From: Pseudomonas fulva
GTDB lineage: Bacteria > Pseudomonadota > Gammaproteobacteria > Pseudomonadales > Pseudomonadaceae
Length of the DNA stretch: 64,000 bases
Direction: 5' to 3'
Assembly (NCBI RefSeq): GCF_023517795.1
Contig: NZ_CP082928.1
Coordinates: forward strand, 186,001-250,000
Each line of letters opens with the position of its first letter. Position 1 is the stretch's first letter. Under the pieces are notes generated by a model. The model did no database searches, was not told the DNA's origin, and worked only from the letters and a program-made list of their open reading frames with translations. Below, one piece after another: positions 12,281 through 22,300 of the stretch. The translations under genes and the position numbers were made by a program.

Positions 12281-13438
12281 ATGCTTACCTTGCGTACCGG
12301 CAGCGCTACCCTGATTCTGGTCGCTCTGGCCGTAGCCGCCTGGTTGCTGGCTACGCCGAGCAACGAAGGGCGCGCCCTGAGCTTTTCCCTGCTGGCGGGC
12401 GGCTTGTTTGGCGTGCTGCTACAGCGTTCGCGCTTCTGTTTCTTCTGCGTCAGCCGTGACTTCATCGAACGCCGGGACCCGCGCGGGCTGCTCGGCATTC
12501 TCGCCGCGCTGGCGGTCGGCACCCTGGGGTATCACGCGGCCTTTGGCGCTTTTCTACCGGATCCGGCCAACGGCCGCCTGCCGCCAGACGCCCATATCGG
12601 CCCACTGAGCTGGGTGCTGGCGCTGGGCGCCAGCCTGTTTGGCCTGGGCATGGCGATTTCCGGCTCGTGCATCAGTGCCCACCTGTATCGCCTGGGCGAA
12701 GGTGCACTGGCCTCGGTACTCGCCCTGTTCGGCGCACTGTTTGGCTTCTTTCTGGGGTTCCTGAGCTGGAACACCCTGTACCTGGCGAGTATCCAGGAGG
12801 CACCGGTGATCTGGCTGCCGGCCAGGCTCGACTATGGCGGCTCGTTGCTGCTGCAATTGGCGCTGCTTGGCGGCCTGGCGCATCTGCTGCTGCGCTACCG
12901 CAAGGGTGAAGAGCCCGGACAACCGGGCAGCAGCCTGCGCCAGTTGTTATTAGGCGCACGCTGGCCGACCTGGATTGGTGGCATCCTGATCGGCACGCTG
13001 GCCCTGGCGGCCTATCTGCGCGTCGGCCCGCTGGGGGTAACCGCCGAGCTCGGCAGCCTGTCGCGCACCGCTGCCAACGGCCTGGGCTGGCTGCCCGAGC
13101 GCCTGGAAGGTCTGGACGGTTTTTCCGGTTGCGCCACCGCGGTTAAGGAGACCCTGCTGTCGAACAACGGCCTGTTCATCATCGGCCTGGTCTTCGCCGC
13201 CTGGGCGTGCGCCCTGCTCGCTGGCGATTGCGCGCCGCGCTGGCCAGGGATACGGGAAGCGCTACGCAACTTCATCGGCGGCATACTGCTCGGCCTAGGC
13301 GGCATGCTCGCCCTGGGCTGCACCGTCGGTACCCTGCTCTCCGGCATCATGGCCGGCGCCGCCTCTGGCTGGCTGTTCGCGGTGTTCTGTTTCATCGGCC
13401 TGATCGCCGGGCTGCGCCTGCGCAGGGTGATTGGCTAG
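12281..13438 (+). CDS. YeeE/YedE family thiosulfate/sulfur-type transporter
   Basis: A hydrophobic 385-residue protein with about ten membrane helices. It has the family's repeated cysteine-glycine motifs: RSRFCFFCVSRDF near residue 50, GSCISAHLYRLGEG, DGFSGCATAVKE and ALGCTVGTLLSG near the C-terminus. ATG 12,281 is chosen because GGAG lies 10 bp upstream; longer frames run into the MITE. TsuA-type YeeE imports thiosulfate through conserved cysteines, and YedE paralogues are linked to selenium. The adjacent rhodanese favours thiosulfate or related sulfur compounds. Confidence 0.87.
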   Translation: MLTLRTGSATLILVALAVAAWLLATPSNEGRALSFSLLAGGLFGVLLQRSRFCFFCVSRDFIERRDPRGLLGILAALAVGTLGYHAAFGAFLPDPANGRLPPDAHIGPLSWVLALGASLFGLGMAISGSCISAHLYRLGEGALASVLALFGALFGFFLGFLSWNTLYLASIQEAPVIWLPARLDYGGSLLLQLALLGGLAHLLLRYRKGEEPGQPGSSLRQLLLGARWPTWIGGILIGTLALAAYLRVGPLGVTAELGSLSRTAANGLGWLPERLEGLDGFSGCATAVKETLLSNNGLFIIGLVFAAWACALLAGDCAPRWPGIREALRNFIGGILLGLGGMLALGCTVGTLLSGIMAGAASGWLFAVFCFIGLIAGLRLRRVIG

Positions 13439-13461
13439 AGACGACTCGTGGAGCATGAACC

Positions 13462-13534
13462 GCAGGGTGGAAAACGCTTTACCCCTCCACCGTTCAATCG
13501 CAACGGTGGACAAAAAGAGCGTTGTCCACCCTAC
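13462..13534. repeat. Long imperfect palindrome (intergenic cruciform repeat)
   Basis: Two arms of about 33 bp (GCAGGGTGGAAAACGC... and its counterpart ending GCGTTGTCCACCCTAC) fold around a 7-nt loop; the inner CCACCGTT/AACGGTGG pair is perfect. This GGGTGGACAACGC type of sequence looks like a dispersed intergenic repeat. It may also act as a bidirectional terminator between the convergent yeeE-like gene and recD. Confidence 0.6.
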
Positions 13535-13563
13535 GGTCTGCAGTTTGAGGTCGAACGCCTATT

Positions 13564-13614
13564 CTGTGGGAGGGCGCCATGCGCCCGATTCGCGGGCATG
13601 GCCCGCTCCCACAG
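13564..13614. repeat. REP-like palindrome
   Basis: CTGTGGGAG at one end and CTCCCACAG at the other bracket GGCGCCATGC and GCATGGCCC arms. This is the usual TGTGGGAGCGGGCCATGCCCGCGA type of Pseudomonas repetitive extragenic palindrome. A partial, unpaired copy lies near 33,659-33,680. Confidence 0.75.
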
Positions 13615-13648
13615 GGCGGGATGAGTCAAGCAAATAGGCAGGTAGCCG

Positions 13649-15682
13649 CTACGGCGCACCGGCAACCAACCGCTCCCACAGCCCGCTGCGCCGTTCCACG
13701 CGGCGCCCGATGGCCGCCTCGAAAATACCAGCGCGGCTTTCGATCAGGCTGAAGCAATCCCGGGCGCGGGTGATGCCGGTGTACACCAGCTCCTTGGTCA
13801 GCACCGGGTTGAGGGTATCCGGCAGCACCAGGGCGCAGTGGGCGAACTCAGAGCCCTGGGATTTGTGCACGGTCATGGCGAACACGGTTTCCACCGCACC
13901 CAGGCGGCTGGGCAGGATCGAGCGCAGCTCGCCCGAGCCATCGTTGCGCGGAAACACCACGCGCAGCGCCGAGCGCAACAGCCCGCCCGCCTCCAGGGCC
14001 GGCTCGGGCAAGCGCAGGGCGATGCCGATATCGCCGTTCATCAGGCCCAGGCCGTAGTCGTTGCGGGTGACCAGCACCGGGCGGCCTTCGTACCAGCCGT
14101 GCTCCTGTTCGATCAGCCCGCGTTGCAGCAGTGCATGGGCGATGCGCCCGTTGAGCGCCTCGACGCCCCAGGGGCCCTTGCGCACCGCACACAACAACTG
14201 GAACTGGTCGAATGCCGCCAGCACCGCGGCTGCCCAGGCATTCCAGCGCTCCTCGCCATCCTGCAAACCCGGCCGCTGCTCACGCAGAACGCCCAGGTAA
14301 TCGGCATAGCCCAGCGGGCGCCCTTGGCCGCCGGGCAAGCCATCGAGCAGCAGGCGTTCGAAGGCACGGTCCTGCTCGCCCGTCAGACGCAACTGATGCA
14401 GGTCCGTCCCGCCGGCGGCCAGCACCTCGCGGGCCTCCAGGGCCGCACCACGATTCACCGCCAGGGCCAGGCGGCCGATGCCGGAGCCCCCGGCGAAGCG
14501 CCGGGAGTGGCGGAGCATGACGATATGCTGCGACAGCGCCTGCTCACCCGGCCGCAGCCCGGCCCCTTCGAGATGCTCGCCGGTCTGCTGCGCCAGCCAG
14601 GCACGGGTGGCCTCGCTGTAGCCGCCGGCTTCGGCATCGCGGCACAGATCACCGAGCACCGCGCCGGCCTCCACCGAGGCCAGCTGATCCTTGTCGCCGA
14701 GCAGGATCAGCCGCGCATGCATCGGCAGCGCGTCGAGCAGGTTGGCCATCATTTCCAGGTCGATCATCGACGCTTCGTCGACCACAAGCACGTCCAGTGG
14801 CAGCGGGTTGGCCGCGTGGTGACGGAAGTGCCGGCTATCCGGCCGGCTGCCCAGCAGGCGGTGCAGCGTGGTGACGGTATTGGGAATCTGCCCGCGCACC
14901 GCCTCGCTGACCGGCAGGGTCGCCACCTGGGCGCCGATGGATTCGGTCAGCCGCGCAGCGGCCTTGCCGGTCGGCGCGGCCAGGCTCAGGCGCAAGGGTG
15001 CACCGCGGTCCAGGGCGGCAGCCTGCAGCAGCGCCAGCAGGCGCACCACGGTGGTGGTCTTGCCGGTGCCGGGGCCGCCGGTGATCAGGGTGAAGCGCCC
15101 CCGCGCCGCCAGGGCGCAGGCCAGCTTCTGCCAGTCGGTGAGGCGCTGACCGCCCAGCTGCAACGGCTCGGGGAACAGTACCGCCAGGCGCTGAGCGAGA
15201 TCGGCCGGTGCATCCGCCGGGGCCTGCAGGCGCTCGCCGATATCCTCGGCAACGCCGCGCTCGTAATCCCAGTAACGGCGCAGGTACAGGCAGCTGCCGC
15301 GCAGCACCAGCGGCGCGACTTCATCCTCGGCATCGTGCAGCAGGGCACTGCTGGCACAGGCCGCCAGCCAGGCGTCGACGCCCAGGCCGGCCAGCACCTC
15401 GGAAGGCAGCAGGCTGACGCCCTCGGCATCCTCGCCCTCCGGCGGCAGCGATAACGCCGAATCCGGATCGGCCAGGGTGGTCTGCAGGTCGAGGCACACA
15501 TGGCCCTGGCCCAGTTGATGGCTGGCCAGCGCCGCCGCCAGCAACAGCAACGGCGACGCCTGGGGGTCCAGCTCGGCGAAGAAATGCGCCAGGGTACGGT
15601 CCAGCTCGCGCAGCCAGCCCCGCTCGCTCCAGGCGGCGAGCAGTTCGAACAGCGCGTCGCGGTTTTCCAGCATCGGCGTCAT
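13649..15682 (-). CDS. recD: Exodeoxyribonuclease V alpha subunit
   Basis: A 677-residue SF1B helicase, the 5'-3' motor of RecBCD. The N-terminal domain (about 1-170) is followed by the Walker A motif TGGPGTGKTTT near residue 205, VVDEASMIDLEMM (motif II), LLGDKDQLASVEAG, and the late motif VHKSQGSEF with YTGITRA. The start overlaps the recB stop as ATGA, implying translational coupling. Gene order recC-recB-recD without an interposed ptr is the Pseudomonas form. The 210 bp after the stop hold only palindromic repeats. Confidence 0.96.
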   Translation of the reverse strand: MTPMLENRDALFELLAAWSERGWLRELDRTLAHFFAELDPQASPLLLLAAALASHQLGQGHVCLDLQTTLADPDSALSLPPEGEDAEGVSLLPSEVLAGLGVDAWLAACASSALLHDAEDEVAPLVLRGSCLYLRRYWDYERGVAEDIGERLQAPADAPADLAQRLAVLFPEPLQLGGQRLTDWQKLACALAARGRFTLITGGPGTGKTTTVVRLLALLQAAALDRGAPLRLSLAAPTGKAAARLTESIGAQVATLPVSEAVRGQIPNTVTTLHRLLGSRPDSRHFRHHAANPLPLDVLVVDEASMIDLEMMANLLDALPMHARLILLGDKDQLASVEAGAVLGDLCRDAEAGGYSEATRAWLAQQTGEHLEGAGLRPGEQALSQHIVMLRHSRRFAGGSGIGRLALAVNRGAALEAREVLAAGGTDLHQLRLTGEQDRAFERLLLDGLPGGQGRPLGYADYLGVLREQRPGLQDGEERWNAWAAAVLAAFDQFQLLCAVRKGPWGVEALNGRIAHALLQRGLIEQEHGWYEGRPVLVTRNDYGLGLMNGDIGIALRLPEPALEAGGLLRSALRVVFPRNDGSGELRSILPSRLGAVETVFAMTVHKSQGSEFAHCALVLPDTLNPVLTKELVYTGITRARDCFSLIESRAGIFEAAIGRRVERRSGLWERLVAGAP

Positions 15683-18600
15683 GCCGGCTCCTCCACCGGC
15701 TCGCCGAGAAACAGCGCATCCAGCCTTTCGATCAACGCCCGCTGCGGGCGCGCCAGGTATTGGCCCGCGCCCGGCGCCCGCAGGAACAGGTACAGCGCGC
15801 CGCCCATATGGATGTCGTAGTCGTAATCGGTCAGGCGTAGCCGCAGGTGGCGATGCAGGGCCAGCACGTAGAGCACGTACTGCAGGTCATAGCGATGGCT
15901 GGCCACGGCGGCGCTCATGGCCTCGGGGGTATAGGCCTGTTCGTCGGCGCCCAGCCAGTTGGACTTGTAGTCGACCACGTAGTAACGCCCCTCATGCTCG
16001 AACACCAGGTCGATAAAGCCCTTGAACATGCCGTTGAGGGTATCGGGGCTCAATACCGGGCGCGCCACGCCAGGCATCTCGAAATGCCGCACCAGGGCAT
16101 CCAGGCGCAGCACGTCGACCCGCCGCGCCTCGAACCAGAACTCCAGCTCTGCCTGGTATTCGTGCAGTTGCGCCAGGCTTACCGCATTTCCGCTGCCGAG
16201 CGCCATAGGCTGCACCAGCAGGCCCTGCAGCCACAGCCACAGGGGCTCGATCCAGGTTTGCAGGCCGCGCCGCTGGCAACGTCGCGCCAGGTGCTCACGC
16301 AGCACCTCAGGCGCTGCCGCCATGGCCGCGAAGCCTTCGGCGGCGGCGATTTCCAGCAGGCCATGGAGAAAGGTGCCGGGGTTCGGCCCACGGGGAAAGC
16401 GGTGCAGGCCCTGGGCCGAAAGCGGAATCTGCTCCAGCGCCAGGGCCGGATTCTCATCGTCGCTGGCGATCTGCACGGCCGAGCTGTCCGGCGAGACGTC
16501 GTCGTGGCGATCCACTGAACTGGCCTCGCCCTCCTCCATGCGCAAGGCGCTGTAGGAGGCGATCCACCAGTGTTCGGCGGCGCGGCGCGACGGCGTACGC
16601 CACTGCGGCTCGAAGACGTCGGCATCCTGGGCACGGTACGTCTGGTCACTGGCTTCGGGGGCCGGCAATGCCACGCAGCGCGGTGGATCGGCCAGCGGGC
16701 TCAGCCAATCGATCAGTTGCACACTCTGAGCCAGGGGCTGACCCGCGCCGAGCAGGTAACCCAGGGCGCTCTGGTGCAGGCGCGAGGTCTTGGCGGTGCC
16801 GATCTTCAGGTCCGCCACCCCCAACCAGCAGGCGTGCCGCGCCCGGGTCAGCGCCACGTAGAGCAGGCGCAGGTCTTCACCCAGGCGCTCGCGCTCGGCC
16901 TGTTCCAGGCTCTCTTCATCAGGCTTGAGCAGCAAGCGGCGGCGCTCGCCGTCGTGCACCTGCACCGGTTTCTTGTCGTCCAGCGGGCGGAAGGAACAGA
17001 TAAAGGGCAGGAACACCAGCGGGTATTCCAGGCCCTTGGATTTGTGGATGGTCACCACGCGCACCAGGGCATCGTCGCTTTCCAGGCGCAGCACCTGCTC
17101 CTCGGCCGCCTGGCCGCGCCCGGCCAGCGATTCGCCCAGATGGCGGATCAACGCCAGCTCGCCGTCCAGCTCGGCGGCGGCCAGCTGCAGCAACTCGGCC
17201 AGGTGCAGCAGGTTGGTCAACACCCGTTCGCCGTCAGGGCGGCTCATCAGCCGTTGCGGCAGGCCGAAATCCTGCAACAACTGGCGCAGCATCGGCAGTA
17301 CGCCCTGGCGTTGCCAGCGCTGGCGGTAACCCCGAAACTGCATGACCCGCGCCTCCCAGAAGCGCTCGTCGAGGTTCAACTGCTCCAGCTCGCTGAGGCT
17401 CAGGCCCAGGGTCGCACTGGCCAGCGCCGCGCGCAGCGGGCGGTCCTGATCGGGCTCGGCGCAGGCGCGCAGCCACAGCAACAGGTCATGGGCTTCCACG
17501 GTGGCGTACACCGAATCCTTGTCGGATAGGTACACGCTGCGCACGCCGCGGGCTGCCAACTCGCCACGAATCGCCTGGGCTTCCTTGAAATCACGCACCA
17601 ACACGGCGATATCGCTGGGTCGCAGGGCGGTCAGCGTATCGCCCTGGAGAAAGCCGGCGCGCTGCTGTTGGCCAAGCACCAGCAGGCGGACGATCTCGCT
17701 TGCCGCGCTGGCGGCCAGGGCGTCCAGATAGCGGCCCTTGGCGATGGCTTCGTCGCTGGGCAGGTGCCAGAGGTTGAGGGCTGGCTGGGCATGCCCCTCG
17801 ACGGTCCAGACTTCCTTGCGGCCCTGGGCGCCGACCGGAATGAACGGCAGGTCATCGCGCAGCAGAAAGGCGCCCTGCCCGTCTTCACGGGATTCGGCCA
17901 GCCCGAACAAGCCGTTGACCGCCGCCACCATGGGCTCGCTGGAGCGGAAGTTGGTGTCCAGGTTGTAATGCCGCCCGGCGGTGGCGCGGCGGGCGCGCAG
18001 GTAGGTGTGGATGTCGGCACCACGGAACGAATAGATGGCCTGCTTGGGGTCGCCGATCATAAACAGGCCGCAGTCGTCGCGATTGGCCTCGACCTGATAC
18101 AGCGTGTCGAAGATGCGGTACTGCAGCGGATCGGTGTCCTGGAATTCGTCGATCAGCGCCACCGGGAACTGCTGGCGAATCACCTCGGCCAGGCGCGGGC
18201 CGCTGTCGCCCTGCAGCGCGTCGTCCAGGCGGGTGAGCATGTCGTCGAAGCCCATCTCGGCGCGCTGGCGTTTCTCGCGGTCGAAGCGCTGGCGGATCCA
18301 GGCGGCGGCGTGGCGCAGCGCGGCATCGTTCGGTGCAGGCAAGGCGTCGAGTTCGGCCTTGAGCGTGGCCATGGCGTCCAAGGCCGGATGCGCGGGCGGC
18401 GCGCCGACCTTCCAGGCTTCGGCCAGGCCCTCCGGGGTCAGGCGGCTAAAACCGGTGCCGATATCCAGCACCTCGTCATCGCCATGGGCCCAGGTACGCA
18501 GCTTGTCGAGCCAGGGTTTGTAGTAGCGTGCCTGCAGCTTGCGGGCATCGACCTGCTTGTCGGCCGCGGCCTGATCGAGCAGGCCCTGCAGGGCATCCGC

Positions 18601-19314
18601 CCAAGCGCCCCAGGGCTGCTTCAGAGCGAGCAGCGCGCGCTGGCGGTCCTGCAAGGTGGCGTCCAGCAGATCGCCCAGCGCCAGCGCAACACCGACATCG
18701 TGCTCGCCGAGCAGCGGGCGGATGCGCTGGCCGAGCACGTCCGGCTCGCCCCAGTTCTCCGCCACCCAGTCGAGGGCCAGGCCCTGCAGCGGATAGCAAT
18801 GCTGACGCCAATAGTCGCGCACCACTTCGGCGAGCAGTTCACTGTGGTCGGTTTCCAGGGTCTGGCTGAACAGGCTGCCGCTGTCGAAGGCGTGCTCGCG
18901 CAGCATGCGCTGGCACCAGCCGTGGATGGTCGACACCGCTGCCTCGTCCATCCACTGCGCGGCCAGCTCCAGGCGCCGGGCGCACTCGGGCCATTCGGCC
19001 GAAGCGAAGTCGGCCTTGAGGGTCGCCAGCAAGGCGTCGCCTCCGGCATCGCCGCGAAATACCGTGGCCGCCTCCACCAGGCGCGCGCGAATGCGGTCAC
19101 GCAGTTCGCGGGTGGCGGCGTCGGTAAAGGTCACCACGAGAATCTGCGGTGGCAGCAGCGGCTCGCGAAAGGCCGCCTCGCCGCCATGACGCAGGATCAG
19201 GCGCAGGTACAGCGCCGAGATGGTGTAGGTCTTGCCGGTGCCGGCGCTGGCCTCGATCAGGCGGCTGCCGTGCAGGGGAAAGCTGAGCGCCAAGGGGCGT
19301 ACTGGCTGACTCAT
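15679..19314 (-). CDS. recB: Exodeoxyribonuclease V beta subunit
   Basis: A 1,211-residue helicase-nuclease; the start is ATG 19,314, overlapping recC by 4 bp. EASAGTGKTYT (Walker A) lies near residue 22, VALIDEFQDTDPLQYRIF is motif II, and VVTIHKSKGLEYPLVFLPF with LYVALTRARHACW are the late helicase motifs. The C-terminal nuclease domain keeps GFIDLVFEHEGRYYVVDYKSNW, the metal-binding Asp/Lys set. It supplies the 3'-5' motor, the single nuclease and RecA loading. Confidence 0.97.
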   Translation of the reverse strand: MSQPVRPLALSFPLHGSRLIEASAGTGKTYTISALYLRLILRHGGEAAFREPLLPPQILVVTFTDAATRELRDRIRARLVEAATVFRGDAGGDALLATLKADFASAEWPECARRLELAAQWMDEAAVSTIHGWCQRMLREHAFDSGSLFSQTLETDHSELLAEVVRDYWRQHCYPLQGLALDWVAENWGEPDVLGQRIRPLLGEHDVGVALALGDLLDATLQDRQRALLALKQPWGAWADALQGLLDQAAADKQVDARKLQARYYKPWLDKLRTWAHGDDEVLDIGTGFSRLTPEGLAEAWKVGAPPAHPALDAMATLKAELDALPAPNDAALRHAAAWIRQRFDREKRQRAEMGFDDMLTRLDDALQGDSGPRLAEVIRQQFPVALIDEFQDTDPLQYRIFDTLYQVEANRDDCGLFMIGDPKQAIYSFRGADIHTYLRARRATAGRHYNLDTNFRSSEPMVAAVNGLFGLAESREDGQGAFLLRDDLPFIPVGAQGRKEVWTVEGHAQPALNLWHLPSDEAIAKGRYLDALAASAASEIVRLLVLGQQQRAGFLQGDTLTALRPSDIAVLVRDFKEAQAIRGELAARGVRSVYLSDKDSVYATVEAHDLLLWLRACAEPDQDRPLRAALASATLGLSLSELEQLNLDERFWEARVMQFRGYRQRWQRQGVLPMLRQLLQDFGLPQRLMSRPDGERVLTNLLHLAELLQLAAAELDGELALIRHLGESLAGRGQAAEEQVLRLESDDALVRVVTIHKSKGLEYPLVFLPFICSFRPLDDKKPVQVHDGERRRLLLKPDEESLEQAERERLGEDLRLLYVALTRARHACWLGVADLKIGTAKTSRLHQSALGYLLGAGQPLAQSVQLIDWLSPLADPPRCVALPAPEASDQTYRAQDADVFEPQWRTPSRRAAEHWWIASYSALRMEEGEASSVDRHDDVSPDSSAVQIASDDENPALALEQIPLSAQGLHRFPRGPNPGTFLHGLLEIAAAEGFAAMAAAPEVLREHLARRCQRRGLQTWIEPLWLWLQGLLVQPMALGSGNAVSLAQLHEYQAELEFWFEARRVDVLRLDALVRHFEMPGVARPVLSPDTLNGMFKGFIDLVFEHEGRYYVVDYKSNWLGADEQAYTPEAMSAAVASHRYDLQYVLYVLALHRHLRLRLTDYDYDIHMGGALYLFLRAPGAGQYLARPQRALIERLDALFLGEPVEEPA

Positions 19315-22300
19315 GGCTGATCGTCCTGAAGTTCGCTGATCGCCGCCTCGAACAGCGACTGGTAAAGCGCGGCGCCCCACTGGGCGAACCGGCCATCGCC
19401 CAGCAAGGCGTCGAAGTCCGGGTACTGGCGGGCCAGGCTGGCGCTCTGCTGCACTTCGCCGGTGGTGCTGTGGCCATCGCCTTCGTAGACCTTGCGGGCA
19501 GCCTCCGCGGCCTTGTCTTCATCCCCGCTCTTGTCGAGCTGGGCGAACCAGGCTGCGACCGTTCCGATCGCCACCGGCAGCGGTACCTGCATGCCAACGG
19601 CGTAGGCATCGAGCCACTGGCGCAGCAGCTGTTCAGCCTCGGCCTGGGTCAACGGCGCGAAGGCCAGGCGCACGTCCTCGGCGACCAGCAGCGTGGTCAG
19701 CGGATGGCCGCAGGCGGCGGCCGCCACATGGCTGACCCAGGGCCTGAGCAGACGGTGCCACTTGTAGGAGCGGTCCTTGCGCTTCAGCCCGCCGGGCTGC
19801 AGCTCCAGGCGTGCCAGAGCGTCGCCGTTCGCGTGCAGATCGCCGAGCCAGTCCTCCAGTGCCAGGCCAGCGTGGGCGAAGCTCAGGCGCACCGGCGACG
19901 GCAACCGCTCGGGCCAGCGCGCCAGCAGCGCGGCGTACCCCTGCAGCTGCGCCGGCAAGGGTTCGAGCAACTGGGCGCCCAGGCGCTTACCGAACCCGGC
20001 CACCGGCAACCGACCACTTCGCTGGATGCGCCGCGCGGCCCGCTGCAGTGCCGCGTCGACGCCTTGGTCTTCCTGCAGCGCCAGGGCGGCGGCCTGCAGC
20101 AGCGCCTGCTGGATCTGGTGGCGCTGCAAGCCATCCAGGGCGAACGGCTCGGCATCCAGCTCGGCCTGCTCGGCTTCGTCCAGGTGCACCTTGAGACGCC
20201 CGGTGAAGAACTGCTTGACCGGGTCGCGCAGGAAACGCTGCAGGGTTTCCAGGCTCAGCGCGTCGTCCGCCACATAGGCGCCCAGCGGCTGCTCGCTGGC
20301 CGGCGCCAGCGGCGCCCGGTGGGAGGCGGCCCATTCGTGCACGTAGCTGAACAGCGGCCCATCTGCGCAGAAGTAGCGGCGGCTGAAGGGCTGCAGCGGG
20401 TGCTCGGTGGTCAGGGCGTGGAGCAGATCGCCGCCATCGGCCAGGCGCCAGGCGCTGGCCAGGTGATCGCGCAACTGGCCGACCAGCACCGACGGCGGGC
20501 GCTCGGTGTTGTCACGAATGCTGCGCCCTACCCAGCTGATGGTCAGGCGCTCGCGCACCGCCAGCAGCGCTTCGAGCAGCAGGTAACGGTCGTCCTCGCG
20601 ACGCGAGCGGTCGCCGGGGCGGTAGTCGCCGCCCATCAGGTCGAAGTCCAGCGGCGCCTGGCTGCGCGGGTAATCACCATCGTTCATGCCCAGCAGGCAC
20701 AGGTGCCGGAACGGAATGGCGCGCATCGGCATCAGCGTGCAGACGTTCACCGCACCGGCCAGGAAGCGCTGGCTGAGGCCGCCCTGGTCCAGCCCGCCCA
20801 GCCAGGCCTCGCGCACCACGGCCAGCGGCAGGGCTTCCTCCAGGCTGGCCGCTTCGCACAGCTCCAGCCAACCCTCCAGGGCATCCTGGGCCTGGTTGCG
20901 CAGCACCTCGTCGCGCTCGTCCTGGGGCAGGAAGAAGGCCTCCAGCAGCGCCCGCAGGCGCTCGCCCCAGGCCACCGGCAGCAGGGTTTCGGCGAGGCGC
21001 TGGCCGTGCAGCTCCAGCGCATCGAGCAGCCGGGTCAGCGGGCCGATCAGCGCGGCATCCAGACCGCCGATCTCGTCGAAGGGCTCGATGCCCGCCCGCG
21101 CCCCGGCCCCGCCCACGGCGTAGCCGAGCAGCATGCGGCGCAGGCCGAAGCGCCAGCTGTTCTGCTCCAGGCCGGCGCCCAGGCCGAGGCCTTCGCGCTG
21201 CTCGGCATCCAGGCCCCAGCGCACGCCGGCGCCTTCCAGCCAGCGGCGCAGCAGCGGCAGTTGCTCGTCGGCGATGGCGAAGCGCGCCCGCACTGCCGCC
21301 ACGTCGAGCAGGTCGAGGATCTCGCTGACGCTGAAGCGGCTGTCGGGCAGGCGCAGCAGGTGTTCCAGGGCGATCACCAGGGGCTCCTTGCCGCGCAGGC
21401 CCTGGTCGGCCAGGGTGAAGGGAATGAAGCGCGGATCGTCGCCCGCGAACTGGCCGAACACCGCGCGGATATGCGCGGCGTAGGTGTTGACGTCCGGCAC
21501 CATGACGATGATGTCCCGCGGGCGCAGGGTCGGGTCTGCGCTGAACGCCGCCAGGAGCTGATCGTGCAGCACCTCGACCTCGCGTTGGGCGCTGTGGGCG
21601 ACATGAAAGCGCAGCGAATGGTCCCTGGCCGGGTCGACTGCCGGCCAGTGGGTGCGGCTCTCCTCGACCGGGCGCAGGTCGAGGATGTCGTTGTGCAGCT
21701 GGCCGAGCAGTGTGTCTTCGCTCATCGCGCTGAACAGGTCGATGCGCTCGAACTGTTCGCGGTAGCGCCGCGGCTCGTCGTACTGGTCGAGCAGGTTGAT
21801 GTAGTCGCGGCCCTGCTTGCCCCAGGAGGCCAGCAGCGGCTGGCCATGCTGGTGCAGCGTATCGACGTCGAACAGGCCAAGCTGGCCGACCGGCCCCGCC
21901 TGGCCGCCGGCCTTGCGCTTCTGGCGGCGGTACTCGTGGCGCAGCAGGTCCTTGTCCTCGACGATATCGCCCCAGTGGTGCTGGGACGGGTTGTGCACGT
22001 AGAGCATCACCTGGCTGAAGCGCGCCATGGCCGCCAGCGCCTCGAGCATCTGCGCCGGCAACGAGGAAATACCGAATACCGTGACCCGCCGTGGCAGGCC
22101 GCGGGGCGGCGCATCCAGCTCGGCCAGCTTGGCGACGAAGCGCGGGTGCACCCCGGCGCGGCTCTGGGACAGATGCTCCTCACCGACATCGGCCAACAGC
22201 GTGCGCCATAGCAGCGGCTGCCACAGCGCGCTTTCATCGAGGGGCTTCACGCCGCCACGGGCGTTGCGCAATTGATCGTGCCCCTGGGCCCAGTCCGCCA

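Noticed and set aside
19470..22211. Very long open frame antisense to recC (and similar ones opposite treC, holB, the PTS fusion and the chemoreceptors)
   Set aside because: GC-rich genes leave the opposite strand free of stops. The translations are rich in Arg, Gln, His and Gly without motifs, while the sense genes are unmistakable.
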